A DNA stretch of 64,000 nucleotides from Nemopilema nomurai (taxonomy: Eukaryota > Cnidaria > Scyphozoa > Rhizostomeae > Rhizostomatidae), in contig PEDN01001358.1 of assembly GCA_003864495.1 (NCBI GenBank), forward strand, positions 1 through 64,000, written 5' to 3'. Of this stretch, positions 35,101-50,100 are shown one piece after another. How positions within the stretch are numbered: position 1 is the stretch's first letter; the number at the start of each line of letters is the position of its first letter. The translations under genes were made by a program, and so were the position numbers. The notes below the pieces were generated by a model. The model had not been told where the DNA came from. It made no database searches and saw only the letters and a list, made by a program, of their open reading frames with translations.

Positions 35101-38100
35101 TTTGCATTTGTAGATGTAGTTTATGAATCGAGGAATGAAAGAGCTGTAGAAGAAATATTATTTCTTGTCAAAAATCATCTCAAATTATTTCAGCATTTAT
35201 ATAATGGCATAGTGATAAATGGAACGGTAGAACATAGGGGCAAAAGCCTTTAATTGGAAGAGTGTAGAAAAAGCTGGGTGGCCGTTTAAAAATCGAGCGG
35301 TTGCTAAATATTGGATGGAGAGGAGGAAGGTCAAGGCCATACAGCTCTGATGAAAGGGGGGAGAAGGAAGGTAAGAGGATATAAATGTAAATAACATCGG
35401 ATATTTATATATGGACTGTTTTTCAACACTCGACAGAGACCCAAAAATACATGAAAAATATTACTTGAATGAAATAAGGACCAACATTGCTAATATTTAT
35501 ATACATCTCAAAAATCATGAAACTTGAAGCTCGTAGCTGAACTCAGTACCTGATAGATCAAAGAAAGAGGTGTAATGTACTAGCCTGTAATCAATCTATA
35601 TGTCATCATCTCTGTATCATGTTTGTAATGTACTGCTGTCACTATGCTTTGTACTCTGTTGTTGTTGATTGATTGTAACCAGATTCGTGTATCATAAGTA
35701 ATCGTAATTAACAATGTAAGTTAGTCGTGATTCAGAATATGATGAATACAGGCGTATAAACCAGTGTCTTTTATTAGCGTTAACGCTACAGAGGCAAAGC
35801 TTTATCTGCATACCCAGCAGGCTTCAGGGACATGGACCTATGACTAGCCTACCACTTGGAACGCAATTCGCTTCTCTACAGGGCTTTTGGGTTCATTAGT
35901 ATGTGCAATTGTAAGCCAATACATGGGCTAATATGTTCTCAAAGCAGCCATTTTCATGACGTGAATAGTAAACTGATTTGATTTGTCATTGATTTGTCAT
36001 CGACGTGAATTGATTTGTCATTGAGGAACTTTGTCCTCATTGCCACAACTAGCTTCTTTTTCCAGTTATGTTTCACTTATACTTGTTCTGAAACAACTGC
36101 ATTCAGTAAAAGAATTAGTCAAAAGGCAGGTTGCTTACTTGACAAACTTGATGCAAAACTGAGTGAAGTATTTCCTGGATGACTGGAGACTGTCTCTGAT
36201 GACAGGAATCGCCTGCTTCATGTGCGTTGTCATCGCTGTTATGTAGGCACTTTGGTCACCAACGGTCTCAATGCTTTGCCAATGTACCTGCGGATAAGTT
36301 CGTTTTTGATCACAGAGAGGTATGACATCTTAATATTCCGCTTATTGATTGTAACATTGGTATATACTGATAAATTATTCTACACAATCAAACAAACGTG
36401 GATGGTTTCTTACTTTTATCATTGCTGTTAGTGCCGGCTCGCAGGCATTCTCAAGGTCCTGCACCAGTAATTGTATGCTGTTTGATATCACCCTAGCAAG
36501 GGAAATGTAGTGCGTGATTAAGGATGCAGGTGCTAAGAAGGAGTGATACATATATCTGATAACACCATATGGAGATTAGCTTAAAAGCTCATGAAAGATG
36601 CGAGAGTACACAAAACGTTGTAAAAGATGTTTAACATTACACACACAAACAATTCAATAAGTGATGAAAGAGGTAGGATTTGGGAACACGTAAAAGGATA
36701 TATTACAAAAAATAAATGGTGAATGGTCCTTATTTCTGAATAGCAAGATAGAAATTTTGTGCATGCAGCCACGTTGCAAAGAAATCACTCTGGTCATGAA
36801 GAAAGTCAACAGTTCGCTGCTAGTGTAGTCGAGTCTCGACTCGAGTCCATCATAACGACGAGTAAGACCCCGGTGACGTACCCATGGAAAACATCTGTCT
36901 CAGCACCGAAATTAATTTTTTCAACAAATTCTGCATCTATCTTTTCCTTTAGCTTTTCTTGAAGCTGAAAGAGGAAGCAGATAAAATACACAATTGAGGA
37001 AATTATACAATTTTTAACCAGTAAGAATAACTAGTGGGCGTTTCATAAGAGTAGATCATTTAGGTTCGTTTTTTAAATGATCTAACTTATTCCTAACCTG
37101 CACTTATTACAATTTCTGGCACACGCGACTTCGAAACAATAACACACCGCTCACTAATTCGCGCTTTTCACTATTTAAAGTAGCATCAACATAATACTTG
37201 AAAACCGAAAGCCATCCGCAACAAAAATGCCAACAAAAGGTGCGCCACAAAACACACACCATAGGCAAGTAAACTAACGTAAAAAAGACCCTGCATAAGA
37301 GGTTTTAACAACAAAATCGACTAAAAGAAATGGTCGTCGGGAATAATGGAAGAAAAAAAGAGAAAAAGTGGACTCTCCTTCAGATTCTACGACTGACAAA
37401 TAACTATCTTTGAAGCAATTTCAGTGAAGAAATATGCACCTGCTCAGTTGTCTCTAAACAATACTCCGCAGTGGTCAAGATGCAGCAAGTCAATCTTTTT
37501 TCTTCGGCGTTGAATTTGATTTCTGAATCTTTTAATATACTTGCTAGGCCTGAAGATGTCCTAACAATAAAAATGACTTTTAAGATTTTTTAGATTTGAT
37601 AGTTTCAGCTAGATATTAGTGAGATTGAGTTCATGTGTATCAACTATACTATACGTATGGGAATTTTTGAAATGTTGCGTTGCATGGTTCTCAAGCGTCA
37701 TCGTTTCAGAGACTATAATGCGCCAAATTCAAACAGTTTACCAAATGAGCCTCTGTATTCCATTAGCAATATACAACATCAAGGTTCTCTGAATTTTCGA
37801 GTAATAATCAAATCCCACAGAAAGATGATACAGTAACAAATATTATGTGTGTAGAGAATCAAATGAGATATACAAGCGTAGTATGCTTGAAAAAGGCGTA
37901 CTTTGGCAGATTCCCTGTTAATATGCGACTTGCATACTCCTTCAAGAACTTTTGGAACAAGTTGGCGAGTGACAGCAACGGAGCACCAGTGCTTAGCACT
38001 GCACACTGCACCATGCACTTTTTGTAGAAGACGAACAATTCGCCAGCACTTGGAAGTACAGTACTGTCGCTTTCGGATTCCAGTTTTGAGATTTCTTGCG

Positions 38101-41100
38101 ACTTAAAGTCTTGGTTGAACTTCTCAATCAAATCAGCCAAATTCCTAAGACGAATAAAGATTTTAACAAATGCTATAAATTTCGAATAAGCCTCCACTCA
38201 AAAGAACTATAAACAATACACGTATGGACTAAACGTATCTTGCAGTCTGGACTTTCAGAACAGTTGTTTTTAGCCATTTATATGCACGAAAATTGATAAT
38301 ATCATACACCTCCCTCGCCAAAGCCTCCATTGAATTAGCCACCGTCCAAAAACTTCCAAAATCAGTTTAGGGGGCAGGAGTGAAAATATCGGACATGCAG
38401 GCTGCCCTGGGTGATTTGCTTCAAAAGCCCTTTTAATGTTCTGTTATGCTCAGACGGAAATTATTCAATTTATAAACCTTACATTGTGCAATAAAACAGC
38501 CATAATACCCGTTATAAACAATTGCAGCTACAAATAAGACGATTATACTATAGATGTCCCAGAATATGAAAAGGCATAATAGAAACATACTTGTCCTGAG
38601 AATCGATGTAAATATGAAGATGAGGTTCAAAGCACCGGGCAATTAGTCCTATGAAACTTGATTCAGCGGACTTTGGGCTTTTCTGTAGAGCAGAGGAAAC
38701 TAGCGATAAGATACAACGAAAATATCCGACTACGCAGCGAAATGTTATGGGCCGGAATATTTTGATGACCCATAAAAGACCAGCTCTTTTATTCAATAAC
38801 ATATTTATTATATGCAAAATATTATCCCAAGTTGACCACGTTTGATTATTGTCTTGATACAAGCATTATACAGCTTACTCCCTTACATCATGACTTTTCC
38901 AAAGCTTTAATGACCCTTTCCAAAGCAACTTTCAGCTTTCACACATACCGATTTTCCATCATTCTCTTTGCTTTCTCCAGATTCATTATCGCCGGACTTG
39001 TTTTCAGCTGGGGCCTTAACGAAAATAACAGCGATCATCTATCAACACAATCGTAGCGGGAATACTATTCAAAAACAAACTGAAAAACATGACAGATCAA
39101 TACTGCATTCTCAGGCTCTCGTACCATAACGAAAGCATAAAATTAATACCGTTAGCTCTTTTAACAATTTGACTAAACATAGGCAGGACAATGCTTTTCT
39201 GACCATGACATAAGGAAAATTTGTGCCAAGTTACAGCACCTTTCATTAGCTCAGACATTTCTCTCAGACATTTCTCCCAAATATTTCTCCCAAATATTTC
39301 TGCCAAATATTTCTCCCAAATACTTCTCCAAATATTTCTCTCAAGTAAATCTATCAGATGTTTCTCTCAAATATTTCTCTAAAATATTTCTACCAAATAT
39401 TTCTCTAAAATATTCCCCTCAAATATTTCTCTCAAATATTTCTCCCAAAACTTTTTCTCAAAACTTTCTCTAAAATATATCTTATTAGCTACAAATGTGT
39501 ACCTCCGGTTTCTTCGTGACTCTGCTGGTCGGAAATCTCTTGGATAAAAACCCTTCGAATGTACTCGTCCTTTGAATCGCAAACAACAACAACTTGACAT
39601 CGATGTCCGTGCTTTTTGCTGCCATTACATTCGAAAGTTCGTTTCTATGGAGATGATTCATATAATTATTCAAAGCAGTTTGAAACGGGAAGCTGGGGCA
39701 TCATTTTATTTAGTTGGTGCGATTTATATGCAGGTTTCTACATAAAGTGGTTTTCTAGGGCTATATTAACTTCTAAATTCATCCGATCTACGAATCTATC
39801 CCAAGAATAAGATTTGGGCTACATCTGAAAAATACAATCTGAACAATGGGCTACATCTGAACAATGGTTTGAAAATTCAAATTCAGCTCACTAAATGCTT
39901 TTTTCTACTTGTCTTGTCTTGATGTAAATCCATTTGATGTCATACATCGAATATTCTCTACTCCCATTTCGTTGAGTAAGTGTCAACACAGTGTGTTAAC
40001 AGATTCAGCCTTCAGTCAGTCATCAATTTACGAGTTCACAGATAAATTAAAAAACATAGCGCTGTTATTATAAAACTATCACTGGAAGCTGTATACAAAC
40101 TAAAGTGATATACATAACAGTTTACTGAAACTATTCAGGAGAGCCATTCAAATTCTACAAAAAGAGCAGATCAATGACGTTCATTATATCGTGCACCTAG
40201 CGAAAATAAAAAGTCGAACATCAGGCCACCTTGTTATCCGACAAAATTCTTTGCAGATTCTCTCGTCAACAAACCAACAGTTGGGGAAAGTTCCGGTAAA
40301 ATCTTCTTCGTACTTTATTAGAACCCTCTTCATCCAGGCATAGCGACGATCTATCTTGTCGATCCAAGCCACCTTGTCAAGAAGAAACTTCACATCAAAA
40401 GGAGGTCTCGGTAAATAATAACAAGACAGGAAACTGCTGCGGTCTTAGATAAATGTCATGAGACTTGCTGCTCTGAATTTTGTATATTGATAATCACTTT
40501 GCATTAAGACTCGAGAAGAGACTCTCTTCACCCAGACTGATAATAATTTGTAAAACAAATGGCGTGTACTAAATCTATCTTCAAGGAGCATGTGTGAGTA
40601 TGAGTGAGGAGCAGACTTTAATATTTGGAATAGCTGTGTTGAAGCTTTACAGTCTGCTGGGAACACGAAGGAAATCATTGCTTATTCGCGATTTGCAACT
40701 TGCTTTCTTTAAAGGGGTGATTTTTGCCTAAAACTGATAATTACTACAAGCGCATCATTAATTGATACTTTTTCAATTACTTGCCGCAAAAATGGTGCAA
40801 ATATTGCAGCTAGAATACGATGCTTGAATTGGATTTATAAAATGGATAAACTCACGTCGAAATTTTCATTAAAAACATTCAAATAGTCCGCCAGCTGGAG
40901 TTTGATGAACCAAGTCAAAAGATCGTCTCTAAAAATTGAGGAAAGTGTTTCATATACGGAATGGGTTAAATTGTGGAATCACATTTATCTAGCCCCTTTA
41001 TAGGAATCATTTTGAGAGTTATTTAAAGGATCGCAATTTGTAACACGTTGTAGCACTATGTCATTATACACTTCTGACAATATAACTAGAGTGTTATGTT

Positions 41101-44100
41101 TCGAAGAGAATCAGAGGTTTTGGTCCTTTTCGATGATAATACGATGACCGGTCCACTGTATCAAAAACCGTGGCCAACGATGAGCAAATGTAAGTGAATA
41201 CATTGCATGCCTCAATACTATCAACAAATCGGCATTAGAAGGGTCAGTCCACCAGATTAATGGCGGGTCATTACAAAAACACGCTTCCTCCAGTTTAGAA
41301 ATTACATAACAGTATCATAGACAACAGGATCTCTTACGAAGAATGAATTATACAACACTTCGCTTACCTGAAACGAGGATCCAAAATGGCCACTACTTTA
41401 CAAGCATCGGCTAACTGAGAGTTTGGACCAGCAGGTGGCTGAAAACACAAGTTGCGATCAAAATAGACTAAAAGTGCAATTCACTACCTATTATCTTGGG
41501 AACTTAAGTGTTGCTAGCTTGGTATCACGAAAATAGTGAACGCAAATAAAAACTTGCAAAGACATGCAATAATGAAAGGCTTTTGAAAGTGATTTTTGTT
41601 CAAATACCTTCACTCCTGGAATAGACACTGCATCTTTAAAATCAGAAAGAATTTGATTCCCTAGCTCATTTTGAATACTGGTAACTCTAAAAGGGAAAAA
41701 ACGCCAAATTTTAACTTCAAATACTTGGAGATGCATGAAAAAATCTGCAAATTTATATATAAAATTATAAAAAATGAAGATGGCAAAACTTTTACGATGA
41801 ACAGCAAACAAAATAGAATCAATTAACAATTATAATAAAAATTAAGAAATTAAGAAATACATGATTAAGAAATAAACAGTTAATTAAGAAACAAAAGAGA
41901 AATCTGTGAAACATAACATACTTATCTGCCAGCTGTCTAATCTGGGGCACACTGAAATATTTTTTAAAATGGTCCAAAACATTCAACACTCCTTGGAGAA
42001 GATTGGCTATTTCTCCATACTGTCGATTACGAGTTAGTGATCTGGAAAAAATGACAATAGCTTTAGTTTCCACTACTGCACAAAACCTCATCTCTAGAAT
42101 ACTGAAAGCTAAACTTGTACAAATGGAGAAAGCATCCAGAAGGCTAAGGATGAAAGCTAGATGTCGCTAGCAGTTCAGCCACAGTTGCAGCTTTATGGAA
42201 ACCAACCTTTAGTGGACTTCATATCAAACTGGTTAAGCTTTAAAGTGAAACAACCAAAAATGTTTGGCTTTTATCAATTATGAAATTATCACTTTAAGAA
42301 ACAATATCACTTTTTCAATTTTTTGCTTTTCTCTGGAAAATATAAAATATTCACAGTATTGTTATCTAAAATTAATGCTAGTCACAAAAAACTTACTCTA
42401 AGTTTTCAACACCACCAACCAAAATATGTAGATGATTCAGAGTGGTGATGGATGTTGTAAGATGTCTCTTTGCATGATCCAGTTGTTTAATATCCCTTGT
42501 TATTTCTTTTACCTATGAAGAAAAGGTATGCTCCAATACATTGCTAACATTTGGATTACAATAAACATATTTCATGTTAAAGGGTTTGGTAGGTGCTTTA
42601 TGCCATAGTTTCCTGACTTGTTCTCATACAAGGTTGAAGCTTTGAATCTAATGTCTTAAAGATACAAGTTGATGGTGGGTTGCCAACTTTGAACATCAGC
42701 CAACTCAATCATACATACAGACATGGCTTTATCAGAAAGGGGCTACCATCAATTATTTGCCACAAGTGAAAAAATTCACAAGCAGCTACATAAATAGAGA
42801 CAGGTGTTTAAGTTAATTGAGACAGAAGTTTTTTCAAGAAAAGATAATATTTATACTAAAAAAGTAAATAATTGAAATCAAACAATGTGACAAAAAACAA
42901 AATGATACCATTTGTTCTGACTTTTCTGCCTTTTCCTTTATATCTGTTATTTTTGAAAATAAATCATGAATTGAGCTCTTTGCTTCTTCCAGTGCCTAAA
43001 TTGATGTTCCAAAACCTTCAATTATTACAAATATTTGACAAGCAATGGAATATCAAACATAGTTGCAGATATTATGGTGTCTATAAATCATTATGTGAAG
43101 AATATAGTCAAATACAATTTCAAACATTTTGAGAAGGACAGTGTCTCAAAAGGCTACCACTGAAGACTTCTAGCACATTACTAGATAATAGTCCAAAATT
43201 ATTTCACCACATTGCATAAAATTAGATGTAAAGCAGATGCATTGGTATGTTGACTTTGGGAACTAACCACACATTTTTAACTACTACATAGAATGGTCTT
43301 GGTTTGGGTATTTAACAGGTTATGCTTTGTACTGACTTCAAAAAGTTATTTGACACCACCTTAAAAGCCACAATTTCTAGACAACCACTGAAAAGATCAT
43401 GACAAGAGATGCACGATGACAAACATAAAGAACACAAAGCAGAATAAATGACAGAAAAAGCATAGCTTTCTTAAAGCTTCCATCTCTCATACGAAGAAGA
43501 CAGAGTAAGCTAGGCTAGATTAGAATTCTAACTTTGGATATTTTAGACACAATAAAACTTGAAGTTCACTGTTTTTTAACAAAACATCAAGAAATACTGT
43601 TGGGATCTACTTGATAGAAAACAACTTTGGTTATATAGATACTAAGCATATAGAAATTAGTCAGCACAGAACCTTAGGATAGCATCTTCACTTAATTTAA
43701 ATAACTAAGCTGAGAAAAAGTTTGAACTTTACCTGTCTGCCATCATGTCCAACCTCAGTCTGTCCTCTTATTGCTGTCCTTATCTCACCATCCAATCTCC
43801 TGTAACAAATATCACGAAGTGTTCATTTGAAATTTCAAAATATGGTTTTCTAAACACTCTCTGTCAAGTTCTATCAAAGGGGGACAACAAGGCATTAAAA
43901 GAAATATAAAAACAGTCAAGCTCTAATCCCTTGATGATGGTTAAAATCTGATATCATATCCAAAATTTATATCACTGGATTCAGAAAACAATCAATCTAT
44001 TCAATCATCAAAAGTTTAAAAGAATGGACCATTGAGCTCCAACTTACTACCATCATCAACAAACTAAATCAATATGTCAACTTTTATCATCAAGCACAAT

Positions 44101-45511
44101 AGCTTACATTTATAATATTTGTTAGAAAGGAATGGGGAGGCAAGGCCTTTTTTGGTTCTAATACATATTGGTAAGAAGTAAATGATAAGTCCTATAAAAC
44201 AAATTTACCTTGTTCAAACAACAATGTATATACAATAGCTATTCATTTCTTAGTTTAGATCATTCTATAAGGCAGGAAGAATACCAAGTAATATGTTGCC
44301 TACAAGGCAACAACTTTCTGACAAAGATTCACCTTATTCTGAGACGAATTCTCCCCATGACACTATCAATGTTGGCCAATGACTAAAAGTCAGAAAAGAA
44401 GTGATAGACTAGCTTTGCATTGAAAACAAATTTTCTTTAAAAACACTTCTACTAAAACATTCTTCAAAAGAAACTTATTTAATGGAAAATTTATCTTGGT
44501 AATTGCTTAAAAACAATAAGAATAATGTATTACCAAATGGGATTTCTTTAGCTGATAAGCATGGATATTTTAATGATTTTATTACCTGCTCTGTGGGGAA
44601 AAGTTTATTTATGTAATCAACTGGATTGAAGTCTTTGTTGTCCAAAGGGTCATTTCCTGATATAACCTGTAAAAGATGAGTTAGGCAATAAATGGCAGCC
44701 AGAAACTCTTCTGAAAGACTCTTATACAATAAATATGGAATACTAGCAATTTAGAAAATATTAAATTTGATTGCTACATAAGTTCATTGCCTCAGAAACT
44801 TTAAATGGCAAAAAAAATTCAACTTGACACAATAACGTCCTCAAAAAAAGTGGCAAACTAGGGTCTATATGATTCCAATTATCTCTAATTAAAGACTTTA
44901 TCTTAAAGATAGTCCTTTAGAAATTAATGAAATTTACAACGGACGGCTTGTTTGATTTATCAATAGATTGCTTTATTATTATCATTAAGTTGCATTTTTC
45001 TATTGAGAGAGGAAATTAATAATGACAACTATGGCACTCTACATGTTGCAGATATCTACATCTAGGTTGCCTGTAGAACTAAGATGAACCTTTCCTTTTG
45101 ATTAGAGTGGCATTTTATATGCGTAGCATCATGTATTTTTAATGATATTTACTATAGCATTAATTCCATATTCTTTTGAAGAAAGCGAATTAAGACAAGA
45201 CCTAGTGAGGGTCATCAAAGAAGGATAAGGATATTATAGCAAGCTAGTCATAATATACAGAATAATATACAGAATGAAATAAAAGATCTTATCTCAATAA
45301 TCATTAACAATAATATTGTCATCAAATGTTCAATTGAGCAATGGTTACTTAATACCTCTGCGATTGCACTCTCGACATCTTCAGGAAAATCCAAGAAGTT
45401 GAACAAATCGTCATCACCAATGCCATCTTCAGCATCATGCTTAAAAACTCTGCTTTTCTTGTCCGTTTTCAGGCTTTCAGTTACTGCTTCCGCCCCTGTG
45501 TTCTCCGCCAT
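32190..45511 (-). CDS. VPS53: VPS53, GARP/EARP tethering-complex subunit, complete, 24 coding exons, 829 aa
   Basis: Shared subunit of the GARP and EARP complexes that tether endosome-derived vesicles at the trans-Golgi and recycling endosomes. Exons: 45356-45511, 44586-44666, 44333-44382, 43733-43799, 42909-42995, 42397-42512, 41922-42041, 41608-41686, 41368-41438, 40856-40928, 40230-40372, 39503-39644, 38949-39014, 38591-38682, 37902-38144, 37440-37560, 36882-36964, 36414-36492, 36139-36287, 35074-35143, 34007-34092, 33257-33308, 33032-33136, 32190-32348. Each length fits the phases of its neighbours and the sum is 830 codons with stop. Matches along the whole family: [140 protein letters not shown] and the basic end KRLEKLIKK. 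The N-terminal third is coiled-coil-like. The start ATG (45511) has a strong context (GCCAACATGG). The weakest boundaries are the acceptors at 40372 and 39014 (TTGACAAG and TTAAG) and the GTGGCC donor at 40229. Confidence 0.96.
34147..34252. repeat. 41-bp tandem repeat, about 2.6 copies
   Basis: Units starting CAGACTATGCAA, CAGACTATGCAA and CAAAGTATGCAA begin at 34147, 34188 and 34229, an exact 41-bp period with a few substitutions. It lies in the VPS53 intron between exons 20 and 21. Confidence 0.9.
39255..39482. repeat. Degenerate tandem array of AAATATTTCTC-type units in a VPS53 intron
   Basis: About 230 bp of 11-14-bp units (CAAATATTTCTCC, CAAATATTTCTCT and variants, some AAATGTTTCTC or AAACTTTCTC). 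It lies between VPS53 exons 12 and 13 and ends 20 bp from the exon-12 donor. On the minus strand it reads as a chance periodic peptide. Confidence 0.9.
41322..41346 (-). repeat. SINE tail remnant
   Basis: Minus-strand TTCTTCGTAAGAGATCCTGTTG matches the tail of the SINE at 16900-17035. The tRNA-like body is absent. It lies about 20 bp beyond the donor of VPS53 exon 9. Confidence 0.6.
41819..41896. repeat. Short AATTAAGAAA tandem repeat
   Basis: Repeated TTAAGAAA units, such as AAATTAAGAAATTAAGAAA and GATTAAGAAATAAACAG. It lies in the VPS53 intron between exons 7 and 8. Confidence 0.6.
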
Positions 45512-47112
45512 GTTGGCAATACCCAAGCCAGCCTCTCTTTTATGAAAATTAGTACGAGGTTCCCTTTTAAAATCTTGGAATCAGTGAGATCCTAAAAACT
45601 TTTTGTTTGCCATTTTCAAAACAGAAATAATGATATAATAAACTAATGATTATAAGTTCCATTATTAAAGAGAGTCCTTTGATAATCAGCAAATGAAACT
45701 CTGAACTTGACGTTATGCTCTTTGTACCAGTTACTAGCCCTTCAACATGGTGTATCATGGCTTCTGTACAGTTCTTATTCAAATCGACTTTCTCTTTTAC
45801 ATAGATTTGGCGCAAGGATTGAATGCCTGGTTATGCAATATCTTAGTTCAACTTTTTATGTGCACGACAAAAATGCCATTATCGCGAGATTGACACATTT
45901 CCAAGCGATGGATGGCCTAGCGTGTAGATGACATTCTAAATAACATTACCAACAGCAATCCAAGTTCTAAGCTGTTCCTTTTTTCATTAAGCCCCTTCTA
46001 GGAAACCTAGCATTTCCCTTGCAAGATGTTTTGTTTGCCACAATATTGCAACAATATAACTCTCAAACTGTAACTTTTAATTTTTATCTGAGGTTTAATT
46101 TTTAGCAAGTCTACATCAGCCCTATTGTGCCTACCCTTGACCTGCTATATAAAATAATTAATGTATGCATGTATGTAGGTTAAGAAAGTGTTGGCCCATC
46201 TACTTCTTTCTGACTTCACCCTGAAAATTCACTGTTTGACTATTCCTGAAGTGGTTGCTGTTGCTGATATCAACCTGTCATATTTTTCGTCAAATACGCG
46301 CAACTGGTAATTCTCCAGTGGCAGTGCCCCACGGCATTAGGATGGGCGCTGCGCGGCACTTTCTCAGTGGTAAGGCAAACATATACAGATTATCATATGG
46401 CTACAAATGTTAATAAATAAAAATTCGATGCTAAAATTCTTTGAAAATATAAGACGATTTATTACTAGAAAATAGAGAAATACCCAAAGTACATAAACAT
46501 TAGCAAATCTGTTTGACTTGGTTAAGCTTTGGTTAGCTAGAAAGTTTCAAAAAAAATTCGCACATAGTAGACTGTTGCCTTTTCCCATACCTGGCATCTA
46601 AAGATGATGGACTTGATATTGCATTGATATTCAAATTATCTAAGAGAACATCATTTTCAAGCAAATAAATAAGAGACTCGAAACTTTCTGTTTAGTTTGA
46701 AAATTAGATGTCGATTATCTTTATAAAAGAGAACAAATTTAAAGCTCTAAACAACTTTGGGATTTTCTAGCATTATGTGCCTTAATAAGCATCTGTATTT
46801 CTGAAACGTTTTCTTTGAATGCTAGGAATATGTTTCAAAAGCTGCTTGATAGAGGATTCAACAAAATGTAGAATACACTTACTTCGGTAACAATACTTTT
46901 TGACCAGACTCGTAAATCACAAAATACTGATAGTTTGGGCTAACAGTTAAATTCTTAAACATGAATGCCTGTCCAAAAGGCATCCGAAAAATACATTCTC
47001 AAACAAGATGCTTTGGTTAAGGAAAACTCATGGTCAATAGAACCGGACATGTCCTTGTTTAACATGGCCAGAAACAAGTATATGGCACATCAAATACTAG
47101 ATTCAATGAAAA
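45512..47112. other. Intergenic region between VPS53 and Pelota
   Basis: Both genes are on the minus strand; this holds the VPS53 promoter and Pelota 3' flank. No gene was recognised. Confidence 0.6.
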
Positions 47113-47118
47113 TTTATT
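47113..47118 (-). terminator. Candidate polyadenylation signal of Pelota
   Basis: AATAAA on the minus strand, 59 bases past the Pelota stop codon. Position and context fit a short 3' UTR; cleavage is not demonstrated. Confidence 0.5.
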
Positions 47119-47176
47119 GTATCGTGGGGATGCATAAAGGAATTATGTATGCTACAAATTGATTTGAGTACGGTAA

Positions 47177-50100
47177 CTAGCCATCGGAGTCGGATGAATC
47201 GTCTAGCTCCTCCAGTTCTAGATCTGGCATCGGGAAGCGAAGGATGGCGGCCACTCCAGTAAGCATTCCAAGTTCTAAAAATGGATGCCTTGGTTAGACA
47301 ATACAAATTTCAACGGGTCGCAAAAGAGGCAAGAACTGACTAGCTGGAAAGAGAGCGAGTAAATACTACAGCAGGTGAGATTAAATAGAAAATAAGATGT
47401 CTTTTGCTCGTGTAGAAGGCTTTGCAATCAGGGTTAGTTCAAGTAAACTCAAAATCAATGAGCTTATAATTTCAAAAACGCAGGAAAAATAATTTGCTAG
47501 TGACAGGGAGTCATACTTCTCGTTAAGATACGGAAAACTCTCGTTAAAGTTAACAAGAGCCGTGTAAATGGTTAAAGTTGTCTCTTTTACTCCTGAATTA
47601 AACTATGTTTAATGGTACTTACGTTCGCCAGACACATGAAGACTTGAGAAAATTCTGCAATGTCGGGGAAAGTGTGGAATAAGTATTGGCATTTATTGGT
47701 TAAGGTAAGTGAGGATAAAAATAAAAAAATAAGAAATTATTAATCATCCTAAAAAAATGGATGTGGATGACTTAAGTTACATCAGCAAATGCAAAAGCAG
47801 CAGCAATTCTAAAATAGCGACATTCAAAACTGGAGGAGCATTTTCTAGAATTCTGGGAAAACATCGCTCTGTCACCAAACAAAATTTTAACCTTTTTTCT
47901 TTCAAGAAAATGCCATAATAAGCTTTTGTGTCAAAAAGCTCTGGGCATTACGTGCAGCACATGAAAATGGCAATTTATCCTTACTTTACGTCGCCTCCGT
48001 TGTCTTTGACACTTTCAACCAGATTAACGTACTTCCTTCGCGTTGCGACATCACTCGCCCTTTAGGAAAAAGAAAAGGTACATAAATATATGAAGTTCAC
48101 TTGAAAAATGCTACAGAGAATTTATGATAAATTCTAGACAAATTGATACGGAGTTGTAAGTTTCCTTTTTGATACCACAACCTAAATTAGAACAGCTAAT
48201 TCCCGAGGACTGTTCTAAAAAATACTTTCCTTATATGATTTTAGAAAAAATGATTTATACAATGATAGATTTTCGAAGTCAGTTTTCAGTTTCCTTTTAA
48301 AAATATAGTTAAAAATGATACCACGCAGAAGGCAATAGGCCTTCCAGCCTTTTACAATATTTTACGCGATTCAAATAGCCGTATCGCTATCAACCACAGT
48401 CTCGCGTGTCTTTTAATCATTCAAAGCCAATGCCTAGATTCAATTGAATAACTTCAAAATGGCAGATAAAAAGACAGAAAATAGTTAGATATTATGATAT
48501 TTCCGTAACGTTAGCTACACATACTAACACTTAAATGATGTGAGAGGTTGAGAAGGCCCATAACTCTACTTGCATTAAAATAAACAAAAAGAACATGGAG
48601 ATGAAAGTGAATTCATTCAGTTGAATAGGCTGCAGAGGCTGATGTACCTGAAAAGTTCGTCGGTAACAAGCAGGGTCTCGACTGCCATCGCATCATTGGC
48701 ATGACTCACTTGATTGAACCTAGGCGTAGAATTGCACATGTCGAATCAATCATTCTAAGCATATTCTACGATGTTGCTAAATCAACACATTCTATCGCTT
48801 GCATTTTATGAAATAAGCAATTAATAAACCTAAAAAAGCTGTTGTAAGGATGCCGTCTCGGCTAATCTTGAGAGAAAGGATGCTGCTTCACAGAGTACTG
48901 CAGGTTGTTTGGGGAAATGGCACAAAGATTAAACGGGATATTCACGTAGAAAGAAATGGGTATGTTACTTCCATATATGGCAGTAATATCTTTGATATGC
49001 AGCAATATCAGTGATCTATGTAAAATTAGTGTAGAATTAATAGCAACTAGAGTAGAAATACCATGAAAAATTCGCTATTTAATTTAGAGACCATATATTT
49101 TGAAACAGGTCTTTCTTACCCATAAAATGCTTTAGCTGGTTCATCTTGAAGCATTTTGAAAAACGAATCTAAAGCTTTCACTTCTCCAGAAGCCTGCACA
49201 AAAAGATGGAGATCTGAGTTTAGACTTCAAAAGTTGAAGAGGAACACCTTTATTCCTCTGAAGAAAGAAATAATGCTTTTGATAAAACAATGTGCTATGA
49301 ACAACTTTGTATTGAAATTGCATTAGTCAGCCCTAGTAGTGGAATATATAAAAACCAAGGCAACTTTGGAAAAAATTAGTTTGCTCTTATAACTTCTAAC
49401 GGAAAGGAGCTTACATGTTAAATAAAACAAAAAACAATGATTAATATTGTTGCAAAGTTGTTTCCAAGAAAGTTATCTATAGTCTTCTACCTTTGTGTCT
49501 GAAAGCCTGTTTGCAATTGCAGGATCAGCCAGCACCTCTAAGACAAAAAAGTGCTTAAGAATAGACAGTCTAAAAACAAACAACAAAACAACATAATTAG
49601 CTTGCTGGAAGCCCATATCAACAAATCACAACAGGAAACACTGTGGACGTTCCAATGACAAAATTTGTCAGCAGATGGCTCTAAAATTTTAGTCTCTGGA
49701 CAACTAAGTTTTCTTAATGTATATACCTTTAAGCGAATGCTTGAAGCCAGAGGAAGCATGACTCTAAAAAGAAACATGTAAAAAAATGAGATGACTATAA
49801 GTAAATAAACGTTTAAAACTTTTTAAAAAAAGAAAAAGACAAAAATAGTATTGCATACTGAAACAGTTAATTACTGCACACTGAAGTTAATAGGTAAACT
49901 TAGTTAGGGACCATATATTTATAATAGTAATGTCAAGACATTGAATTTGCAAAAGGAACAAGAAAGATCTTGAATACAGTGAATAAAAGCTTACCAATAC
50001 AAATTTTTGTCTATTTTCAAGAAGGGGCTTTTGATCTAATTTTGCAGCTTGGTTGAACATATATTCACAAAATTGATCCTAAAATGAAAAGACAAATTAA

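Noticed and set aside
34996..35253. 85-codon plus-strand frame that looks acidic and protein-like
   Set aside because: It overlaps VPS53 exon 20 (35074-35143) on the other strand, which is confirmed by the conserved [14 protein letters not shown] segment and phase.
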